NCBI GenBank assembly: GCA_947650365.1
Contig: OX393555.1
Location: 11,732,340 to 11,796,339 of the forward strand
Direction of reading: 5' to 3'
Length of the DNA stretch: 64,000 nt
Origin: Chamaelirium japonicum
Lineage: Eukaryota; Streptophyta; Magnoliopsida; Liliales; Melanthiaceae
Shown: positions 34,101 to 46,500 of the stretch, in pieces
How the letters are laid out: every line of letters begins with the position of its first letter
How positions within the stretch are numbered: position 1 is the stretch's first letter
Position numbers and translations under genes: made by a program
The notes under the pieces: generated by a model
What the model was told of the DNA's origin: nothing
Databases searched by the model: none
The model's input: the letters and a program-made list of their open reading frames with translations, nothing else

Positions 34101-36335
34101 TCAATAATGTGCTTTATTCAAACCAGCAAAGTATGGATGCTCCATAGCTTTTTTTGCAGAAATCCGCTTCGAAGGTTCGAACTGCAACATCTTCTGCAAG
34201 AATGCAAAGCATTTTCCTATTGTTAATGGTGAAACGCGGCAAATTTTTGTACTGATTTCTCACTTCAATTAGAGCATCTCCAACAACCTCCTAACTAGGA
34301 GCTACTAAAAGGACGCTTTTATGGAGCGACTAGTACCACCTAGGATAGATAGGTAGGAGAGTAACCCTTGTGTGCTCCTGCAATATCCTAAGACTAAGAG
34401 CATCTCACCTAGGAGCTCCTATAAGGACGGTTTTAGGGAGATCCTAGTGCCACGTTGGATAGCTAAAGCTCATGTGTGCTCCAGCAGCCTCCTAAAGGGG
34501 ATCCCCAAATGCCAAAAAAACCAGCTAAAGCTCGTTTTAAAGTTACCAACGGCTATTTTTTTTCAAACCATGTGCTGCCCAGAAAAAAAGGGTGTCTGCC
34601 GCGCCAGACTTGCGAGCGAGAATCTGCTTCCAAAGTTAGGAGTGCTGATTAGGAGAGGCTATTGGAGCTTTTTTTTTTTTTTGCTCCAGCCTTAGGAGTA
34701 TAGTTAGGAGGCTGTTGGAGATGCTCTAAGAAGACTCCTAAATGTCAAAAAAGCAGGAACACAAGATAGGAGGTAAACGACAGATTTTAAATTGGGGGAC
34801 AATTAACAAGCCCTCGACCACAAGATAGGAGGTAAATGCTGCTCATAGAAGGTAAATGCTCCTCGACAGAGTTGTCGAGAGAGAAGCCGCTCGCAACTCC
34901 GTCGAGCGTCTTTAGGAGACCGTCGGAGCCCCACCCCTACGAGAGCTTCTATAGGAGGGTGTTGGAGATGCTCTTAGGGCTGTGAAATGAGTTGGCAACA
35001 AGTTCTTCATGGCATTATTTTGGTAATTAACAGTTACTAGTTGGATTAATGAGAATACAAAGACTACTTCAGCACATTGGGTATATATATATATATATGA
35101 ATGGGGACTCACTAAGAGAAGATCTATCCCATCAGCATCAAGACTGGGAACAGCAGCTGATAAATCCTTGGGGTTCCATTGAGGATACTCATGCCAATTG
35201 CTTAATGTATTCACTCCTGGCCACACACTCTCATTGGGGGTACCCAATAACCTGCATCATATCAAGCCCCAATGTGACCAACCAACCAAACAAACAAACA
35301 AACAGGTGGTTCAGAAGAAAGAGCAATGTGATTCAGCCATCCTGACGTGGGACCCAACCAAAACCGTCCCTTTGCCTGATCATCATTTGGGTCTGGGTGC
35401 AACAGACGGCTACGATCGGTGACCCATGAGGATGGCTGAATCCCATTTTTGTAAAACAAACCACAGGGTTGCAGAAACAAGGTGCACCTGAAAATGTGAA
35501 GGAGCTGCTGCAGCTCAGAATCCCCTGGAAAGAGTGCTTGGGTTGTAACCAGTTCAGCTGGAATTCGAACCAACGCAGAAGAGCAAATTAGACCAACATC
35601 AAACCGAAATGAGCTCGAAAAAAGTTCGGAAACATAAACCTAAAACACATTATATTTCATTAGCAATTTCACATAAATAGATTTCAAGATGAGTATTTAT
35701 AATTAAATATAGGTAAATTACACTGCCTGCTGATGTTTAGCCCAAAATCACTTAAACACCCTACATAATAAACTACATTTTGATCCCTTCAATTCAGTTT
35801 GAAAACTACGAAGACAGAATTTATTAGTTGATAGATTTGGATCAAAAAATACTTCATAGGAAATTTTCCTTAATAAGTATCATGTAAAAATAGACAAAAT
35901 CGTGAATAATTCCGTTAGTAATTTGCGAATTACTCACGGCTTTTTTTAACTTATCGAATTACTCACGATTTCTTGAAAAATTCGGAGAATATTGTTACTA
36001 GGGCTGTAAGTATGAGAAAGAGATACCCACCAAAAATGCAGCCAACAGACCACATATCAACTGGTGTCGAGTAGTGTGTGGCCCCGAGAAGCACCTCAGG
36101 AGCTCGATACCACAGCGTCAGGATCTGGAACAATGGATCATATGATCATATGGAGAAGCTCATGACAAAGGGATCAAAATGAGACACATCTGGTTAGAGC
36201 TTGTAAGCTCTTACCTCATGTGTGTACTTCTTGAGGGGAATCATAAATGCCCGACTAAGCCCGAGGTCTGCTATCTTAAGCATCAGCGTCTTCCGATCCA
36301 TCAGAAGATTGTGAGGCTTCAGATCCCTGTGTTGT

Positions 36336-36419
<84 letters not shown>

Positions 36420-38150
36420 TGTGAAGTTTAGGAGGATGCTTTGGTTCCCATTAAATTAAAGAACATGGGAGCTAAGCTGATGGAAGTATACCTGTGAAGG
36501 ACACCATGACCATGGCAGAATGCAACACCCTTGCAAAGTTGGTACATCAAAATCTACACAAACAATCTCCAAGTCATACGAAGCTTTACATGATAAAGTT
36601 TGAAAGATCAACAGATTGAAATATCAACATTTCCACACAAAAAAAAAGGTAAATTACACTTTACCCCCCTGAAGTTTAGCCCTAAACCACTTAACCCACC
36701 TAGAATTAATAAACTGCATTTTGCCCCCTTCAATTCAGTTTTGAAATTACCAAAAAGGGAAATTTAGTAGTTGAGAAAAGGGGTTATTGTGCTAACATTT
36801 GAAACTATAAGGACCAATTGGAACAAAAAAAACATCAAGGGGATTAATTGATTTTGGGCTAAACTTCAGAGAGATAAAGTGTAATTTACCCCCCCCCAAA
36901 AAAAATTTTTTTTTTTCTTGTTGTAAGGTAATGTTTGTGAAGAAATGCTACTGTTGAGAGTTACCTGATTGGTTCACTAACATGTATAGGAGGATATTTG
37001 CAAACTGAAATAGTAAGCAGTGTCATTTCCTGGGAATTGGAATTCCCATCAAATGGGCTCATTCCCACACCCTTCCCATAGAACCACCATGTACCCAGGG
37101 ATTTACATTTCTTCCCCCGTCTGTTTTTGTATTCAGGTACTTGCTTTCACCATGAATTGAAAAGTAAATGGGAATAGGCTCATTTCCTGAGAATTCCAAT
37201 TCCCAGCACTAACCCTTCAAGAATCTTCTGTTGAAATTGTATACATATGAGAAAATCCGTGAAATGCACCTTCACGGTATTTGATGGAACCGTCTCCTGG
37301 TTCTGACGGAAGGATCTGATGTACTTCTTGAGATCGGTGTCCATGTACTCGAAAACGAGATATAGGATTGTCTTCCCTTCTTTGTTCTGCCCTTGTTTCA
37401 AGTCCAACAATCTGCAATTGACGGTGAATCGCGAGAAACATCACAACCCATTAATCAGGGAATGTTTGAAACACCTATGATCATGGTAACAAAGTTTGGA
37501 TTCGGCACTAATTCGGTGGGGGGTCGATTCAGTTTAGTTCGGATAAATTCGTGGGAGATTCCAAAAAAAAATTGGAGAAATTCAGGAGTTTTTCAGGATT
37601 TTTTAGAAATTATTCATGATTTATTGGGATTATTTGGCAGATTGGCGAATGGGAAGGCTAATCACTAGTTTATTCGGCAGAACCTTAATGAACCAAAATT
37701 TGGCGATTTACGTCAAAATTAGAAGAACATTGAGACTATCCATGATTACCAAAAGTAGACCCAAGATAATTTTTTTTTGGAAAACAGAGCCAAGGTTGAA
37801 AACCAAGAAAACAAAGAAAGAACAACGCAAAAGAATAAAAAACCCCAAATCAGTGAAGGAACATAATCAAGATCCCAAAGAGCGAAGATGGGACCTTTAA
37901 TCAGCAAGGAGAGCTGTGAAGATGAAGAGGGAAAGGGGTGAGCGGAGGATGACCTGACGACGTGGGGATCTATGGAGAGCATCCTCAGAAGGGAGACCTC
38001 ACGAAGGGTGGTCGGAGGAACGCCTTCGTCGTCCTCAGGGAGGCGGGTCTTCTTGAGGGCCACAATCTTTCCGGTGGCTTTCTCCCTCGCCTTGTAGACC
38101 TTCCCGTAGGTTCCTTCCCCCACCTTCTCCAGTTTCTCATAAGCATCCAT
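34101..38150 (-). CDS. CDKB2: Cyclin-dependent kinase B2 (CDKB2), eight exons
   Basis: A plant-only Ser/Thr kinase active at G2/M with mitotic cyclins. Exons in reading order: 37954-38150, 37270-37411, 36492-36553, 36215-36326, 36031-36124, 35488-35557, 35113-35251 and 34101-34193. All introns are GT-AG and the exons join in frame to 302 residues. The product has the glycine loop GEGTYG (11-16), ATP lysine K33, the B-type cyclin-binding helix PPTTLRE (45-51), HRDLKPHN (133-140), DLG at 154-156, activation Thr169 in KKYTHE and WYRAPE. PPTTLRE together with [16 protein letters not shown] and [12 protein letters not shown] marks B2 rather than B1 (PPTALRE). The start is the only ATG near the conserved N-terminus. 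Introns carry MITEs and a microsatellite. Two MSA-type motifs lie upstream. No break is seen. Confidence 0.96.
34272..34973. mobile_element. PIF/Harbinger (Tourist-like) MITE in CDKB2 intron 7, outer copy
   Basis: The ends GAGCATCTCCAAC and GTTGGAGATGCTC are perfect inverted repeats, flanked by TTA on both sides (34269-34271, 34974-34976), the 3-bp duplication typical of PIF/Harbinger. It contains a second related element. Confidence 0.85.
34398..34726. mobile_element. PIF/Harbinger MITE nested in the outer copy
   Basis: The ends GAGCATCTC and the reverse complement of GTTGGAGATGCTC pair, flanked by TAA on both sides (34395-34397, 34727-34729). It is about 329 bp. Removing it rejoins CCTAAGAC and GAAGACTCC of the outer element. 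Confidence 0.85.
35711..35880. mobile_element. Truncated GGTAAATTACAC MITE in CDKB2 intron 5
   Basis: It begins AGGTAAATTACACT and runs parallel to the copy at 36649-36890 (GTTTAGCCC, AATAAACT, TTCAATTCAGTTTGAAA), but lacks the inverted right arm. Confidence 0.65.
36337..36416. repeat. (GA)n microsatellite acting as the polypyrimidine tract of CDKB2 exon 4
   Basis: About 80 bases of GA on the + strand are (TC)n in the transcript and end only 10 bases before the CAG acceptor of exon 4 at 36327. Confidence 0.9.
36649..36890. mobile_element. GGTAAATTACAC foldback MITE in CDKB2 intron 2
   Basis: The left arm GGTAAATTACACTTTACC, then CTGAAGTTTAGCCC, pairs with the right arm GGGCTAAACTTCAG, then AAAGTGTAATTTACC. 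It is about 240 bp. The A- and C-rich flanks hide the target duplication. Confidence 0.8.

Positions 38151-38152
<2 letters not shown>

Positions 38153-38189
<37 letters not shown>
38153..38189 (-). repeat. GA repeat in the CDKB2 5' UTR
   Basis: In the transcript a (GA)18 run ends two bases before the start codon, so the initiation site reads GAGAGCCATGGAT. GAGA runs of this kind are bound by plant BBR/BPC factors; that role here is inferred. Confidence 0.9.
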
Positions 38190-38190
<1 letters not shown>

Positions 38191-38263
38191 AAAATGGTTG
38201 AAAGAAAGAAGGGACGGTACGTGAATGAACAGAATAGTATAGAGAGGGTTTCTTTATCTTTGT

Positions 38264-38298
38264 AGCCGTTGGAATGCCTGGAGAAGGGGTTAACGGCT
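38264..38298 (-). promoter_or_regulatory. Two MSA-type cell-cycle elements upstream of CDKB2
   Basis: CCAACGGCT (reverse complement at 38264-38272) and TTAACGGCT (38290-38298) carry the AACGG core of the mitosis-specific activator, bound by MYB3R factors. They lie 115-150 bp before the CDKB2 ATG, in opposite orientations. CDKB2 is a classic G2/M gene, so the match fits its role. Confidence 0.75.
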
Positions 38299-38633
38299 AT
38301 GAATATTTGAAATTCAAATTTCAAATAATGTGGGGGAAGTTTGCAGTTCCATCCCTGACTTTTGGCAGTTATAAATTAAGCCCTGCCTTTTGGACAGAGT
38401 ACAGAGCATTGAGCGCTGTTTAAATAATTGCAGATCGCCACAAGTAATTTTTTTTTCTCTCTTTCTTCGTAACCAGTACAAACTAGAAAAAGGGAAAGCT
38501 CATCGGTAGTAGTGGCCAAGGCCCGATATTCAGCTTCTGTACTAGATCGCACCGTCGTACTTTGCTTTTAGCACTCCAGGAGATGCAATTCCCTCCAAGA
38601 AATGTGCAAAACCCCGTAGTGGAGCGTCGGGTC

Positions 38634-39722
38634 TGTTGGATATCTAATCGTTCTAAACTAGCAAATTTAGGATTTAAGCAAATTAGTATTAAAATTTATT
38701 AGCAAATATTATTTTCACAAACAAGGACAAGTCACAAATCTCTTTTAGAAATTGTTTAGGGAGAAATAATCTATCTAAAATAATCTAATTATTTAGATTT
38801 CTCTATTAGATGCTAGTCAATTATTTTAGATCTAATATTAGGACAGAATAAGAGTTAGAAACTCTGGCCTGTGGTCGAAGCGTGCTAGGCACTGTCCCAA
38901 GAATCTTATTGCCCCCCTCGTGCGGGTCTCGTGGCAATTGTTCTCGGAGATACGGCGACCCCGGTCAGGCGACCTCCTTCTCGTCGGCACGACTCCAAGA
39001 AGGCTTTGCGAACCTCGTAGACTTTCAGGAACCCAGCGACTCGATGACGATCTTCTCGAGGCCGGGAGGTAGCACCGCAACAAGGCTTTGGTCCGAGAGA
39101 GGAAGTCTCTTCGGAGCAAAGGGGCAGCACCACAGCAACACGGCACGAGAGAATGGGAGAGAGAGAGAGGCAGCAAGCAGGGAGGAATTCCGATTTTCGG
39201 AGTGTATAAATCCCATAGCTGCACCGGGCCTTATATAGGCCTCGGGCTGTTAATGGGAGGCTGAAAGAGGGGAGAGGTTAATGGGCTGCGATTAAGCCCA
39301 TTAACCTCGCACGTTACAGCTCGCAGCGAGCCTGTACGTAACGGCTAGCATGCAGCGTTTCTCGCGTAACGGCTAGTGTCCCAAATGGTAAATAATAAAT
39401 AGTGGAGGACTTAAAAGCAAAAAGTAAAAATAGGGCAGGTGCGGACCAGCCCATTTCGGAGGTGCTATCGTGTCCGGGTCCGCGGGCGCACACACACACA
39501 CGCGCCGCCCAGCCCATGCCCATGCCCAAGCCCAAGCCCGGCCCGGCTCGGCACGGCACACACACGCGCGCGCGTGTGTGGGCTAGTGGAGCCCCTCCTC
39601 TAGTGTGATGACTAGTGGGGGGAAGTGGGGAATCCTATTTAAGTTGGTAGGGGATTTTTCCCCTTACCGATATGGGACTAAAAGCCCATTCCTTTGTGTG
39701 GTTTTAAAACACACACCCAACA
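38634..39722 (+). mobile_element. Solo LTR inserted in the old Copia element
   Basis: It runs from TGTTGGATATC to ACACCCAACA, 1089 bp, flanked by the 5-bp duplication GGGTC (38629-38633 and 39723-39727). On both sides the old Copia RNase H sequence continues. No internal domain is present, so the element was reduced to one LTR by recombination. Confidence 0.88.
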
Positions 39723-41004
39723 GGGTCATGGGGCACCTTGCCCATGCAATCTGCGTCGGCAAAAGCATAGAGATCCAAAGTGGAAGAAGAGATGATATGC
39801 ATACCATAGTCCACGGTGCCACTGGCATACCGGAGAATACATTTGACTGTATGGAAGTGACCCACAGTAGGAGCATGCATGAACTGGCAAATAATGTTCC
39901 TGGCCGAGTAAAAGTTAGATATTGGAGAGCCTCAACTAAACTTCGATATTCGGCCGGATCAGAGTATGGATCATTTGCAGAAGGAATATGAGCCTTAGCT
40001 TAGAAGTCATTGGAGTGGTGATAGGTTTGCATCCCATCATGTGACACCTGCCAAGGAGATCATTAGACAAAAAGAGGCCACAAGAGGAGTGTTGACCTTC
40101 AACACCAAAAATAATAATGAAGGTCACCCATGTCTGTCATAGCAAATACCTTGCTAAGAAGAGAGATGAAGGCAGTAAGAAACGAGGATAAGTCGCCAGT
40201 AATTATCATATCGTCCACATACAAGAGTAGGACGATCATGCCCTTAGCCGAATTGTACACAAATGGTGAAGTATCAACCACGCTACAATAGAATCCATAC
40301 TATAGAAGGAAGCTACTGAAGCGGTCAAACCATACTCGTGGTGCTTGTTTGAGACCATACAAAGAATTATTCAACTGGCATACATGTGAAGGAGACACAT
40401 GATCAATGAAGGCAGGAGGTTGATACATATAGACTGGGTCATTTAATGAGCCATGGAGGAATGCATTTTTGACATCCATTGTCCATCCTCGAGTAGTGGC
40501 AATAGTAAGAACAGTTCTAACCATAGCAGGCTTGATAACATGAGAGAAAGTCTCTAGAAAATCAATTCATGCCATATGATTATATCCTTTAGCCACTAGA
40601 CTAGCCTTTAAACGTTCAAGGGTGCCATCTGATTTGAGCTTAACCTTATAAACCCATCCGCTACCGATAACATGCATATGCGGTTGACGGGGGACTAAGG
40701 TCCAAATCTCATTGGCATGTAGAGCTTTTAGCTCTTCTTTCATAGAATCAGTCCAACCTGAGTGCTTGAGAGCTGATCGTATGTTTTTAGGCTCAATTGG
40801 GATAGATTCGAGGCCACCAAGATAAGCACATTTAGGGTTAGGCTTATGTATACCTGCCTTAGCACGAGTGCACATAGGATGGCCACCAATGGGGGATGAC
40901 ATGGTAGATTAAGTCAACAGTAGTCTCAGAATGATCAGTAGTCGTGACATGTGATAAGGGCATAGATGGTCCAACATCAGTAGTAGTAATAAGAGGCATG
41001 GTGA

Positions 41005-41208
41005 ACCCACCAAGGGATAGGAGAGTTGGCAAAGCAACTGATGCTTTGGTGATGAGGTTGTGGGTTCAACTCTTCCTCCCCTCGATTTACCCAGGAGTGA
41101 AGTGGGAATTGCCGAGTGGGTCGGGCTTCACTCCCGGAGGGATTAGTCCGAGCCTGAAGTGGGCCATTGCCCGAAAGGTTTCGGGACACCCGCCGATCTC
41201 AAAACAAA
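41005..41208 (+). mobile_element. tRNA-derived SINE with a 14-bp target duplication
   Basis: The unit is flanked by AAGAGGCATGGTGA at 40991-41004 and 41209-41222. It has a box A-like GAGTTGGCAAAGCAACTG (about 41023) and a box B-like GGTTCAACTCT (41063-41073) at tRNA spacing, a GC-rich body (GGGTCGGGCTTCACTCCCGG) and a short A-rich tail. The sequence recalls the Au SINE group, but I cannot confirm this without an alignment. Confidence 0.88.
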
Positions 41209-42498
41209 AAGAGGCATGGTGATAGTGGCCGGATTTTGTGCAACAGATTCAATCAGAGGAATGTGAGCCCCGTGGGTGTGTCGGGAGTTGCAGGCTCAGT
41301 AGAAGAGCCAGCAAAAGCAGTGGGCTCATTATGCAGCTTGATAATAGGCAATATAGGAGGCAGCTAACTGCTAAGTGGGCTGATTCTCATAAGTGGATGG
41401 AGGATGTGAGCCATCAACATGGGTGACACAGTCATTTGGATCAGGGCATCCATCATTAAGTGGTGTGTCAAACCACTCTTGAAAGGGTGGAGAGTGCCCC
41501 TTCCTATTGTTGCAAGCCATAAAATGAGTTAGGTTGCAGATAATGAAATACATGCTTATCAAATACCACATGTCTAGAGATATAGACACAACTAGTAGGG
41601 GGATGAAGACACTGATAACCTTTGTGGCAATTACTATACCAAATGAAAACTCTAGATAATGACTCGGGATTAAATTAGTTGTGTGGTGAATTCCAAAGTT
41701 AAGGGAAGCAACGACTACCAAATACTCGCAGAGAGGTATAACTGCGTTCTCATCCAAACAATGTCTTAAATGGAGAATCCATGCCATAAGATCTTGAGAG
41801 CAAACGTTGATTAGAAAAATCGCAGTATTGAAACTATCAACCCAGTAACACTTGGGCTCCGTTGCGAAACAACCAAGTCATGCCAAGCTCTCGAATATGT
41901 CGATGCTTGCGCTCTGCGACGCCATTTTGTTCAGGAGTCCCGGGGAAAGAGATTTGTTAGAGCACTCCCTAGTGACGAAGGTGTATGAGAAACTCCCCTT
42001 TACTAAACTCACCACCACCATCTGATTGAATTTTTTTTATCTGCTTATTGAATCGGGTATGCGCATAATTCTCAAAAGTAACATAGCACTCAAAGAAATC
42101 TGATTTTTCGCATAAAGGGAACAACCAAGTAAAGCGCGCAACATCATCAACAAAACATGCATAAAACCGATGAAACAGGGGCTGGTCCCCAAAGATCACA
42201 ATGTACTTGATCAAAAGGTTCATCATAAACATGACCAGAAGGTAAAAATGATAATTTAGAAGCTCGAGCAACCTGACAATCATTGATGCCACAGATTCTC
42301 AGAGGCAGAACCAAACCGAATAGAGAAAAGTGCTTCTTTATTTGGCGCCAAGATGTAGAGATCACCCTTCCTTCTCCAGGGGACTATTATCTTGTGTGTG
42401 CTCCTGTCCTTAATCACAAATCTATTAGAAGAGAAATTAAAGTTACACGTATAATGAGAAACAAATTGACTGATGGATAATAAATTCTTTCGTATATC

Positions 42499-43248
42499 TG
42501 TTGGTTTTGAATTTTGAATTCAAATTTTTGAATGTTTTCATATCTCATTCAGTTGCCGGTTTTGTGGGAACGAGTGTAACGGAGTGCTGATTTTTTGTTT
42601 TGTTGAGATATGATCCGTTGGAGGTGGAGAACGTGGGCCACGTTGAGGGGAAGTGGTTGAGAGGTCTGCCTATATATATTGAGGCCAGACTCCTCTCTTC
42701 AACACACAATTCCATTCTCTCTCTCTTTGCCTCTCTCTTTACAATCTTGTTGTGGTGGACCCGTCCATTATTTCTAAAGGTGGATAAGGTGCTGTTGCTC
42801 CTTTTGTGAGGCAAAGTGCAGCACTCCATCTTCATAGAGCTGAAGTTTACTTCAACTCTTTGAAGTCAACAAGAGGAGCAACAAGAGGTCGTGATCGGCT
42901 CATCATCCTCAACTCATTTCGCCATCGGATCGGTTATGCATCTATTAATTTTTTGGAGTTCCTTAAGAGTTCCTACGAGCTCCCTTTGGTGCGGAGAAGC
43001 TTGAAGTCGTTGTACCCTGGGGGCTTATCGTCGGAGGCCGGGAGCACCATCCTACGGCGGCGATCTAGTTTTCAGGGCATTGTGCAAGCACAAGCCTCGG
43101 CTCATTTCTTTCGATAAGTCTTTCATTCTCCTTCTCTTCTTTCCCTTATTTTGCATCTCTGTAGAAAGCCTTAGCTTCCCATCCTTAGCTAATTAACTCT
43201 CCATGAACCATTGCATGCTAATAGAATAGAACTCTATTTTTCCCAACA
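42499..43248 (+). repeat. 5' LTR of the young Copia element
   Basis: It is 750 bp and nearly identical to 47981-48730. A TATATATA box at 42671-42678 followed by a CT-rich stretch is the likely promoter. Confidence 0.95.
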
Positions 43249-43517
43249 ATCTGAAAACTAGATCTTATTTATGTGTTCTATTCTCTTTTATTCCGATTAG
43301 ATCTAGTCCATATTCGAGAGTGTTTAGATCTAGTCTCTTGTCACCTGTTAGATTTTCTTTGAAATTTCTTAAGTTTGACGGTGTCAAGGAAAGCTTGACA
43401 AACCGGCATTAAATTGCCCTAGGAAGCCTGGTATTTAAGCGAGCCAAGTGCTCCACCTCCTTCCTGGAGCTGATCTGGCCGTCAAACTTTTGAAAAGTCA
43501 AAAGGGATTCTTCCAAG

Positions 43518-46500
43518 ATGACTTCTGAGATGGAGAGGAAACCTAGCAAGTCTAGTGAGAAGCCTGAACCTTTCGACGGCAAGAACTTTAAGCGATGGCA
43601 GATGAAACTTAGGTTCTATCTGACTGTGCTTAAGGTTGTCGATCTCATTAGCTTAGAGAAGCCTAATCTTTCTACTGAATCGGATGGTTCCTCGAACCAG
43701 TCCGATATAGACTCCTGGGAGAGGCAGGACTACCTGTTTAGGAATTATATCCTTAACTGTCTAGTTCCCGACCTTTATGATGTGTACTTCACATGTAAGT
43801 CCGCCAAGGATCTGTGGAACTCCTTAGAGAAGAAGTATGCCACAGAGGATGCCGGTTCTAAGAAGTTTGTGGTCGGGAAGCTCCTGGATTTCAAAATGGA
43901 CGATGGGAAGTCTGTGGTCTCCCAACTAGAGGATATACAGATTATCATCCATGAGGTCCTCGCAGAGGGCTACAATATCTGCGAGGGATTCCAAGTGGCA
44001 ACTATCATCGAGAAGTTGCCTCCCTCGTGGAAGGAGTACAAGAACAGTTTAAAGCACAAGAGGAAGGAGATGACCCTGGAAGACCTCGTTGTCCGAATCC
44101 GTATAGAAGAGGACAACCGAGTGTCGGAGCGAAGGGAGCGAGCCTATATGATAAAGGGCAAGGCCAACCTCATGGAGGGAAAGTCTTTCAATAAGAAGGT
44201 TCAAGCTCCCAAGCCATTTGAGAAGAACAAGCAATCCAAACCCCAGTTCAAAAAGAAACCGAAGGGAGACTGCTTCGTGTGCGGCAAGCCAGGTCACCTG
44301 GCTAGGGAGTGCCGCTTCAATGCAGCTAATCGGCCGAAGAACAAGTCCGAGGCGAACGTGGCCCAGAGCGGCTACTTCTCGGCAGTGGTGACGGAGGTCA
44401 ACCTAGTCAGCAACCTTGCAGACTGGTGGGTGGATACGGGAGCTACCCGGCATATCTGCGGGTCGAAGAGCTCATTTTCTACTTACACATCTGCGGCAGA
44501 AGGAGAATCACTGTACATGGGGAACTCCTCGGTTGCTCGAGTCGCTGGAAAAGGGAACATCATTCTGAAGCTCACCTCCGGAAATCTTCTGACTCTGAAG
44601 GAGGTGTTGCATGTCCCAGACATCCAGAAGAATCTGGTCTCCGGAGCGATGCTGAGCAAAAAGGGTTACAAGCTTGTATTTGAGTCGGACAAATTTGTCC
44701 TGACTAAGGGAGGGTCTTTTGTGGAAAAGGGTTACCTTGATGAGGGCTTATTTAAGTTAAATGTAACCTCTTTCGTTAATGATAATAAAGCTTCATCTTC
44801 TGCTTATTTATCTGAGTCTTTTGATCTGTGGCATGCTAGACTAGGACACGTTAACTCTAAATCACTTATAAGGTTAGTTAACTTAGGTAGCGTACCTAAA
44901 TGTATTCCATTCTTGGATGGAAAGTGTGGCATATGCGTAGAGGCAAAATATTCCAAGAAACCTTTTAAGAATATAGAGCGTAGCCTAGAAACCCTAGACT
45001 TAATCCACTCAGACGTGTGCGACCTTAAGGGTTACACTACGAGAGGAGGGAACAAATATTTCATCACTTTTATCAATGATTGTTCTCGACATTGTTCAAT
45101 ATTTCTCCTTAAGAGTAAGGACGAGAGTTTGACCAAGTTTATATCCTATAAGTCTGAGATGGAAAATCAGTTAGGGAAGAGGATCAAAGTCCTTAGGTCG
45201 GACAGAGGGGGTGAATATGAGTCCGGAAACTTCACTAAGTTCTGTGACGACACCGGTGTAATTCATCAGACCACTGCTCTATATTCCCCTCAGTCTAATG
45301 GAGTAGCTGAGAGGAAGAATAGGACCTTAAAGGACATGGTCAATGCCATGATGATAAGTTCAGGGGTACCTACGAACCTGTGGGGGGAGGCTGTACTTTC
45401 TGCAGCATATATTCTAAATAGGATCCCATTTAAGGAGTCTGAGCGGACACCGTATGAGATCTTGAGAGGTAGGAAGCCTTCCTATAAATATCTTAAAGTG
45501 TGGGGGTGTCTTGCGAAGGCATCCATACCTAACCCCAAGAGGACCAAGCTAGGTCCTAAAACAGTTGATTCTGTGTTCATAGGATATGCCCATAATAGCA
45601 GTGCATATAGGTTTTTAGTAATCCACTCTAAGAGCTCATATATAGATGATAATACCATCATCGAGACTAGGGATGCCGAGTTCTTTGAAGACCGGTTTCC
45701 TTATAAAGATAGGTCTGAGAGGCCTCAGGAGTACAGCACGCTCGAGAGGTCTGTTCCTAGGTGTAGGATCGACTCTTCAGACGAGGAAGAGAACGAACCT
45801 AGAAGGAGCAAGCGAGCTAGGACTGGTACTTCTTTTGGGCCTGACTTCATCACTTATCTAGTGGAAGATGATCCAACTAGTTATGTTGAAGCCATGACCT
45901 CAGTTGACTCCATCTTTTGGAAGGAAGCTGTAAACAGTGAACTTGAATCCATAACATCCAACGACACCTGGGAGTTAGTGGAGCTTCCTCCTGGTTGCAA
46001 AACTATTGGGTGTAAATGGATATTCAAGAAGAAGCTTAGGGCAGATGAATCTATAGAGAGATATAAGGCGAGGTTAGTAGCAAAGGGCTATAGGCAACGA
46101 GAGGGAGTGGACTTCTTTGACACTTACTCTCCTGTGACCCGGATTACATCCATTAGGGTGCTTATAGCCATAGCCGCTATCCATAGCCTTGTGATTCACC
46201 AGATTGATGTAAAGACTGTATTCCTGAATGGTGAATTAGAGGAAGAGATCTATATGGATCAGCCAGAAGGCTTCGTAGTGCAAGGTTTAGAGCAGAAGGT
46301 TTGTAGACTAAAGAAATCTCTTTATGGTCTCAAACAGGCTCCAAAGCAGTGGCACGAAAAGTTTGACCAAGTATTGACTTCGAGTGGGTTCTCGATTAAT
46401 GAATCAGATGAGTGCATCTACACTAAGGTCAATGGTCAGACTTGCGTGATCATATGCCTTTATGTAAATGACATGTTGATCTTTGGAACCAACTCGGAAG

